Positions 28,101-37,100 of a stretch of 64,000 nucleotides of DNA are shown piece by piece. Both the position numbers and the translations under genes were made by a program. The notes below the pieces were generated by a model. The model did not search any database. It had not been told where the DNA came from and saw only the letters and a program-made list of their open reading frames with translations. Numbering within the stretch: position 1 is the first letter of the stretch; each line of letters begins with the position of its first letter. This DNA comes from Amycolatopsis xylanica (GTDB taxonomy: Bacteria > Actinomycetota > Actinomycetes > Mycobacteriales > Pseudonocardiaceae), in contig NZ_FNON01000007.1 of the NCBI RefSeq assembly GCF_900107045.1, positions 310,001-374,000 on the forward strand, given 5' to 3'.

Positions 28101-31100
28101 TTCCGTGGCGTCGTGCAGGAAGCAGCCTTCGATGGCGTAGGTCTTGCCCGGTGTGCCGGGCTCGGGGTCGTAGATCGCCTGCGCGTCCCAGCCACGACCG
28201 GCCGGGAACGGGGTGACCGCGTCGCGGCCCTCGGCGACCAGGTTCCAGAGGTCCTCGGCCGACTGGACGCCGCCGGGGAACCGGCAGCTGATGCCGACGA
28301 TCGCGATCGGCTCGTCGTCGGAGACCGCCGCGGTCGTGATGGTCTTCGGGATCGAAGCCTGGGCGCCGCCGAGCTTTTCCTTGACGAACTCGGCGACGAT
28401 CTTGGACGTCGGGTAGTCGAAGACGAGCGTGGCCGGGAGCTTGAGCCCGGTCGCGCCGTTGAGGGCGTTGCGGAGTTCGACGGCCGCGAGCGAGTCGAAG
28501 CCGAGTTCCTTGAACGCCTTGTCCGGCGCGACGGCCTCGGCGCCGGAGTGCCCGAGCACCGCGGAGACGTGCGTGCGGACCAGGTCGAGCAGCACCTTGT
28601 CGGCCTCCGCTTCGGACAGCCCGGCGAGGCGCTGCGCGAGTGCGTTGGTATTACCGGATCCGGCCTGCGCGGCCGCGCGGCGAGTGGTCCCACCGCGCAC
28701 GAGTCCGCGCAGCAGGGCCGGGATCTCGTCGGTGCGGGCCTTGAGCGCCGCGCCGTCGACACGGATGGGGACGAGGCAGGCCTCGTCGGCAGCGAGCGCC
28801 GCGTCGAAGAGCGCGAGGCCTTCGTCGACGGTCAGCGCGGGCAGGCCGAGGCGGTTCATGCGGTCCAAATCGGACGCCTGGATGTCGCCGAGGCCGGTGT
28901 TGACCGCCCACATGCCGAACGCGAGCGCCGACGCCGGAAGCCCGGCGGCCTGGCGGTTCGCGGCCAGCGCGTCGAGGAAGACGTTCGCCGCGGCGTAGTT
29001 GGCCTGGCCGGACGGCAGCACCAGGCCGCCGGCGGAGGAGAACAACACGAACGCGGTGAGCGGCAGGTCCTTGGTCAGCTCGTGCAGGTACCAAGCGGCG
29101 TCGACCTTCGGGAGCAGGACGCTGTCGACGCGCTCGGGGGTGAGCGTGCCGATCAGGCCGTTGTCCGCGACCCCGGCCGCGTGCACGACGCCGCGCAGGT
29201 CTTCGATTCCACTGAGGACGGTCGAAAGCGCGGCCTTGTCGGTGACGTCCGCGGCTACGACGTCGACGCTGGCGCCGAGTTCGGTCAGCTCGTCCTTGAG
29301 GCCCTGAGCCGCTGGGGCTTCGAGGCCGCGACGGCTGGTGAGCACGAGGTTCTGGACGCCCTGGGTGGTGACCAGGTGCCTGGCGACGATCGCGCCGAGA
29401 CCGCTGGTGCCACCGGTGATCAGGACCGTGCCTTCACTGCTCCACGGCTCCTCGTCCACAGTGGATGGGGAGACCTTGGTCAGGCGTGGCACCAGCATCT
29501 CGCCGTCACGCAAGGCGAGTTCGGGCTCGCCACTGGTGGCGGCAGCAGCGAGAGCCTGGTGGGACGCGGCCGAGTCGTCGGCGTCGACCAGCACGAAGCG
29601 GTCCGGGTTCTCCGCCTGCGCGGCCCGCACCAGGCCCCACACCGGAGCCTGGCTGAGGTCGGACGCGGTGCCGTCGACGGCGACCGCGCCGTGCGTGACG
29701 ATGACGAGCTTCGAGTTGGCGAACCGGTCGTCGGCCAGCCACTTCTGCACGACGTCGAGGACGCTGCGGGTCACCGAGCGGGCGCCGGTGGGCAGATCGC
29801 CCGCCGCCGAAGCCGTCGAGAACAGCACCAGCGCGGGCACTTCGGCCGACGCGTCGACTACCTCGTTGAGCGAGACCAGGTCAGGGAAGCCGCTGGACGC
29901 GGGCTTGGCGACCGGGTTCCAGACGATCCGGTAGAGCGACTGGTCACCACTGCGAGCCGTGTCCAGCTGCTCGGCCGAGACCGGGCGGGACACGAGCGAC
30001 TCGACCGTCGCGACCGGCTGGCCGGACGAGTCGGCCACGAAGATGCTCGACACCTCGTCGCCGCGCACGCGTCGCAAGTGGACACGCAGGCTGGACGCGC
30101 CCGCCGCGTGGAGCGAGATTCCGTTCCACACGAAGGGAAGCAGTGTCTCCTCGGAGGTGAGGCCGCCCTGCGCGTCGAAGAGGTCGGCGTGCATCGCGGA
30201 GTCGAGCAGCGCCGGGTGCAGGCCGAAGCGGGCGGCCTCGGCCCAGGAGCCCTCGGGCAGGACGACCTCGGCGAAGACGTCCTCGCCGCGACGCCAGGCC
30301 GCCTTCAGGTTCTGGAAGACCGGGCCGTAGCCGTAACCGCGGCCGACCAAGCGTGCGTACGGGTCTTCGAGCAGGACCGGAGTGGCGCCACGCGGCGGCC
30401 ATTCGGTGAGGTCGAAGCCGGGCGCGTCCGCGTTCGGGGAAACCGAACCCGTGGCATGCCTGGTCCAGGAACCCTCGCTGTTCTCGGCGCGGGTGTAGAA
30501 CGCGATCGGGCGGGTGCCGGACGCGTCGGCCGCACCCACGACGACCTGCAGGGCCAAGGCCGTGCCAGGAGGCAGGATCAGCGGGGCTTCGAGGGCGATC
30601 TCGTCGACCTTGCCGCAGCCGACCTGGTCGGCCGCGCGGATGGCGAGTTCGACGAAACCGGTGCCCGGGAGCAGAAGATTGCCGAGGACGTCGTGGTCGG
30701 CGATCCAGGCCTGGGTGCCGATGGAGACGCGCCCGGTGAGCACGACTCCCCCGTCCTCGGGCGAGACGACCGCCGCCGACAGCAGCGGGTGGTCGACGGT
30801 CTCGAGACCGGCCGAAGTGACGTCGCCCGAACCCGCGGCGGCGTCGAGCCAGTAGCGCCTGCGCTGGAAGGCGTAGGTGGGCAGCTCGACGAAACCGTTG
30901 CCAGCGCCGAAGAACTTGGTCCAGTCGACCTCGATGCCCCGGGCGTAGGCCTTGCCCAGCGCGGACAGGAGTTCGCGGTCCTCGTCGCGGTCGCGGCGCA
31001 GTACCGGGATGAAGCCCGCGTTCTCGGCGCTGTCCTGGCCCATCGCGGTGAGGACCGCGTCGGGGCCGAGTTCGACGAACGTGGTGACGTTGCGGCCCGC

Positions 31101-34100
31101 CAGGTACTTGACGCCGTCGGCGAAGCGGACCGCGTTCCGGACGTGGGTGACCCAGTACTCGGCATTGGTGACATCGCCGAGTTCGCCGGTGACGTTGGAG
31201 ACGACCGGAATCTTGGGAGCGTTGTAGGTCAGGCTGGACGCGATCTCGCGGAACTCGTCGAGCATCGGGTCCATCAGCGCCGAGTGGAACGCGTGGCTGA
31301 CCTTGAGGCGCGTGGTCTTGCGACCGTCGGCCTCGAAGCGGGCCTTCAGCTCGAGCGCGACGCCCTCGTCACCGGAGATGACGACCGAGCGCGGGCCGTT
31401 GATGGCCGCGATGCCGATCGCGTCGGTGAGGAACGGCGTGACCTCGTCTTCGGTGGCCTGCAAGGCGACCATCGCACCGCCGGTCGGCAGCGCGCCCATG
31501 AGACGGCCGCGGGCCGCGACCAGCTTGGCCGCGTCCTCAAGGGACAGAACACCCGCGACATGCGCGGCGGCCAGCTCACCGATCGAGTGCCCGGCGACGA
31601 AGTCGGGCTTGACGCCCCACGACTCGACGAGGCGGTAAAGCGCGACCTCGATCGCGAACAGGCTGGTCTGCGTGTACGCGGTCTGGCTCAGCAGATCCGC
31701 GTCCTCACCCCACATGACCTCCTTGAGCGGCCGGTCCAGGTGCTTGTCCAGCTCCGCGACAACAGCATCCAAGGCCTCCGAGAACGGGATAAAGCCCGCT
31801 TTATCCCGCGGAGTAAAGCCTGCTAAATCCCGGCCCATGCCGAGGCGCTGGGCACCCTGGCCGGTGAAGAGGAACGCGAGCTTGCCGTCGCGGACCGAGT
31901 CGACGATGCCGCCCGTGCCGTCGGCGATGGCTTCGAGACCGCGAAGAAGCTCGTCGCGGTCCGCGCCGACGACGACCGCGCGGTGGTCGAGCGACGCACG
32001 TGTGGTGGCCAGCGAGCGGCCGATGGCGGTGACGTCGCCAGAATCCTCCACAAAAGACTTCAGCCGGGAAGCCTGGCCCTGCAAGGCCTGGGCGGTCTTA
32101 CCCGAGATCACCCACGGCACCAAGCCCGCGTTCGGCTCGGGGTTCGCCGGAGCCGGAGCGTCCGGGGCCTGTTCGATGATCACGTGCGCGTTGGTCCCGC
32201 TGATGCCGAACGAGGAGACACCCGCGCGGCGCGCGTGCCCGTTGTCCGGCCAGTCGACCGCCTCGGTGAGCAGCTCGACCGCGCCCGCTTCCCAGTCCAC
32301 ATTGGGCGAAGGGGCGTCGACGTGCAGCGTCTTCGGCAGCACGCCGTGTTCCATGGCCTTGACCATCTTGATGATGCCCGCGACACCGGCGGCGGCCTGG
32401 GTGTGGCCGAGGTTCGACTTGATCGAGCCCAGCAGCAGCGGGGTTCCGCTGGCCGGGCGTTCCTGACCGTAGGTGTTGATCAGGGCCTGCGCCTCGATCG
32501 GGTCGCCGAGCGTGGTGCCGGTGCCGTGCGCCTCGACCGTGTCGATGTCGGCGGCCGAAAGTCCCGCGCTGGCCAGGGCCTTCTCGATGACGCGCTGCTG
32601 CGACGGGCCGTTCGGGGCGGTGAGGCCGTTGGACGCGCCGTCCTGGTTGACCGCCGAACCCCGCACCACCGCGAGGATCTTGCGGCCGTTCTTCTTCGCG
32701 TCGGAGAGACGCTCCAGCACGAGCATGCCGGAACCCTCACCCCAGCCGGTGCCGTCGGCGGCCGCGGCGAACGACTTGCAGCGGCCGTCCGAGGCGAGGC
32801 CACCCTGGCGGTTCATGTCGATGAAGGTGTCCGGAGTGGACATAACGGTGACACCACCGGCGAGTGCCAGACCGCATTCTCCTTGCCGCAGCGCCTGAAT
32901 CGCCCAGTGCAGCGCGACGAGACTCGACGAGCAGGCGGTGTCGACGGTGACCGCCGGACCTTCCAGCCCGAGCACATAGGACACTCGGCCGGACACCACG
33001 CTGGCGAGCGAGCCGTTGCCGAGATAGCCCGCGATCTCCTCGGAGACCTCGCCGAGGCGGGTGCCCCAGTCGTGGTACATGACACCGGCGAAGACACCGG
33101 TGTTGCTGCCGCGCATCGACTGCGGGTCGATACCGGCCCGCTCGAAGGCCTCCCACGAGGTTTCCAGCAGCAGGCGCTGCTGCGGGTCCATCGCCTGGGC
33201 CTCACGCGGGCTGATGCCCCAGAACTCAGGGTCGAATTCCGCGGCGTCGTACAGGAAACCGCCCTCGCGGGTGCTGGACTTGCCGCCCTTGCCCGGCTCG
33301 GGGTCGTACAGGGACTCGACGTCCCAGCCACGGTCGTTCGGGAACAGGTTGACGCCGTCGGCGCCCGCCGCGACCAGGTCCCACAGCTGCTCGGGCGAGG
33401 TGATGTCACCCGGGTAGCGGCAGGCCATGCCGACGATCGCGATGGGTTCGTCGGTGACGACGGCGACCTTCGGCTTCTTGGACTTGGGCGCCGATTCCAC
33501 TGTGGACACCTTGGAGCCGATGTGCTTGGCCAAGGCGCGCGGGGTCGGGTAGTCGAAGATCAGGGTGGCGGTGAGCCGGAGACCGGTCGCCGAGTTGAGG
33601 CGGTTGCGCAGTTCGACGGCGGCGAGCGAGTCGAAGCCGATGTCGGTGAACGCGCGGTTGGCGTCGATCGCGTCGGCGCTGTCGTGGCCGAGCGTCCCGG
33701 CGACCTGCGCGGTGACCAGCTCGAGGATCGCGCCCTCGCGGTCCGCATCGGACAGTCCGGAAAGCTGCGCGGCCAACGAAACCTCGACAGACACCGGTCC
33801 GCTGCCCGCGGAGGCTGCGGCACGGCGGACCGGTGTCCTGACGAGCCCGCGGAGCAGTGCGGGCAAGTCCTTGCGCGCGGCCAACGCCTTCGCGTCGACG
33901 CGCACCGGCACCACGTTGGCCTCTTCGCCGGTCAGCGCGCGGTCGAAGAGTGCCAGGCTTTCGGCCGGGTACAGCGGGTCGAGCCCGAGACGGCGGATGC
34001 GCCCGATCGCGGCCTCGTCGAGGTCCGCGCCCATTCCGGCGTCACCGGCCCACAGACCCCACGCGAGCGCGGTGCCCGGCAGTCCCGCCGCACGGCGGTG

Positions 34101-37100
34101 CCGCACGAGCGCGTCCATGAAGACGTTGGCCGCCGCGTAGTTGCCCTGTCCGGCTCCGTCGAGGATGCCGGCGGTCGAGGAGTAGAGCGCGAAGACCTCC
34201 AGCGCCCGGTCCTTGGTGAGTTCGTGCAGGTGCCAGGCGGCGTCGACCTTGGGCCGCAGCACGTGGTCGACGCGTTCTTCGGTCAGCGAGCCGACCAGGC
34301 AGTCGGCCAGCGTGCCCGCGGTGTGGACCACGCCGGTGAGCGGGTGGTCGGCCGGGACCGAGGCCAGCAGCCCGGTGAGCGCGGCGCGGTCGGCCACGTC
34401 GCACGCGGCGATCGTGACCTCGGCGCCCAGCTCGCCGAGCTCGGCCTTCAACTCCGTGGCACCGGGTGCATCGGCGCCGCGGCGACTGGTGAGCAGGAGG
34501 TGGGTGACCCCGTGCTCGGTGACGAGATGACGGGCCAGCAGCGCGCCGAGCCCGCCGGTGCCGCCCGTGACGAGCACGGTACCGGCACCCGCCCACGGCT
34601 GACCGGCATCCGGGGTGGGGATGGCCGTCAGGCGCGGGACGAACAGTTCTCCGTTACGCAGCGCCAATTCCGGCTCACCGGTGGCGAGTGCGGCGCTGTA
34701 CGGGCCGGGGCCGTCGACCAGCACGAAGCGGTCCGGGTTCTCGGCCTGCGCGGCGCGGACGAGGCCCCACACGGGAGCCTGGGTCAGCTCGGCGGGCGTG
34801 CCATCTGTCGACACACCGCCGTCGGTGGCGACGACGAGCTTCGAGTTGGCGAAGCGGTCATCGGACAGCCAGGTCTGGAGAAGGCCGACGACCTTGTTGA
34901 CAACCGTGCGGACCGCTGCCGGGGTGTCGCCCTCGGCGGGCTCGACCTTGGCGAGGACGTACTCGGGGACGTCGTCACCGAGTGCCTCGAACGGGGTCGG
35001 CTCCTCGGTCGGCTCGCCGAGGGCGAGCGGGGTCCACTGGACCTGGTAGAGCGAGTCCTTGTTCCCGGCCTGGGCGGCGGCGAGCTGCTCGGCCGAGACC
35101 TCGCGGAGCAGGAAGCGCTCGATCGTCGCGACGGGCGCGCCTGTGGCGTCGGCGATGTGCAGCGACACCGCGTCCTTGCCGGTGTGCTCGATACGGACAC
35201 GCAGCGAGGCCGCGCCGACCGAGTGCAACGCGACGCCGTTCCACGCGAACGGGAGCCGGGTCTCGTCGGAAACCGGCTCGGGGGAAGCGAAATCGGTCGC
35301 GTGCAGCACCGCGTCGAGCAGTGCCGGGTGCAGGCCGAAGTTGGCCGCGTCGTTCTTGACCGACTCTGGCAGCGCGACCTCGGCGTAGACGACGCCGTCG
35401 GCCTTCCATGCGGCCTTGAGACCCTGGAAGGTCGCGCCGTAGCCGTAGCCCTGGTTGGTGATGTCGGCGTAGAGAGTCGAGATGTCGATCTTTTCGCCGC
35501 CGGCGGGCGGCCACTCGGCGAGACCGAACGTCGGCGCGGGGGCGCCACTGGTGAGCACACCGCTGGCGTGACGCACCCAAGGCGCGTCGAGCGGGGCGTC
35601 CTCGCCGCGCGAGTAGAAGTCGACGCTGCGGCGGTTGGTCGAGTCGGCGTCCCCGACGACGACCTGCAGTGCCAGTCCCCCGTTGTCCGGCAGGACCATC
35701 GGGGCTTCGAGGGTCAGCTCCTCGAGGAGGTCGCAGCCGACGTGGTCACCGGCGCGGACGGCGAGTTCGACGTACGCGGTGCCCGGCAGCAGCGGGACGC
35801 CGGAGATGACGTGGTCGCCGAGCCACGGCTGGGCGCGCAGCGAGACGCGGCCGGTGAGCACGACGCCGTCGTTGCCCGCGAGCCCGACGACCGCGCCGAG
35901 CAGCGGGTGCTGCGCGGCCAGCAGGCCCAGGCTCGACGCGTCGCCGCCGGATTCCGGCTTCTCCAGCCAGAAACGCTTGCGCTGGAAAGCATAGGTGGGC
36001 AGCGTTATCTTGCGGCCGCCGTGGTTCTTGAGGAACGCGGCCCAGTCGACCTTGACGCCGTTGGCGTGGACCTGGGCGAGCGCACCGAGGAGTTCGGGGT
36101 TCTCCTCGCGGTTGCGGCGCAGGGTCGCGACGAACTTGATGGCGCTGTCGCTGACGCATTCCTGGCCCATCGCGGCGAGCACGGCGTCCGGGCCGAGCTC
36201 GACGAACGTGGTGGTGCCCTGTTCTTCGAGCCAGGCGATGCCGTCGCGGAAGCGGACGGCGCCGCGCACGTGCTGGACCCAGTAATCCGGCGAGCAGAGC
36301 TCTTCGGCGGTGGCGAGGCGTCCGGTCACATTGGACACGACCGGGATCTTCGGGGCGTTGTACTTGAGGATCCGCGCGACCTTGTGGAACTCGGCGAGCA
36401 TCGGCTCCATCAGCGGCGAGTGGAACGCGTGGCTGACCCGCAGCTGCTTGGTCTTGCGGCCGTCCGCCTGGAAGCGGCCGGTGATCTCCATGACCGTGTG
36501 GTGGTCACCGGAGATGACAACCGAGTTCGGGCCGTTGATCGCGGCGATGCTGACCTTGTCCTCGTGGCCGTTGAGCCACGGGAGGACCTCTTCCTCCGAC
36601 GCCTGCAGCGCGACCATCGCACCGCCGGTCGGCAGTTCCTGCATGAGCCGTCCGCGCGCGGCGACCAGCGTCGCGGCGTCGTCGAGGCTGAGCACACCCG
36701 CGACGTGCGCGGCGGCCAGCTCGCCGATCGAGTGCCCGGCGAGGTAGTCCGGCTTGACGCCCCAGGATTCGAGCAGGCGGTAGAGCGCGACCTCGATCGC
36801 GAACAGCGCCGACTGCGCGTACATGGTCTGGTTGATCAGCTCGCCCTCTGGCAGGTCCTCTTCGGCGAAGACGACGTCCCACAGGGAAACTTCGAGCTGG
36901 AGGTCGAGGTAGCCGACGGCGTTCTCGAAGGCCTTGGCGAAGACCGGGTACTTGTCGATGAGCTCCTTGCCCATCGCCAGACGCTGCGAGCCCTGGCCGG
37001 TGAACAAGAACGCGGTGCGCCCGCCGATCGCGGCGCCGACGTGCACGCCGGGCGCCTTCTTCTGGCCATCGGCGACGGCACGCAGGCCCTTGACAAAGTC

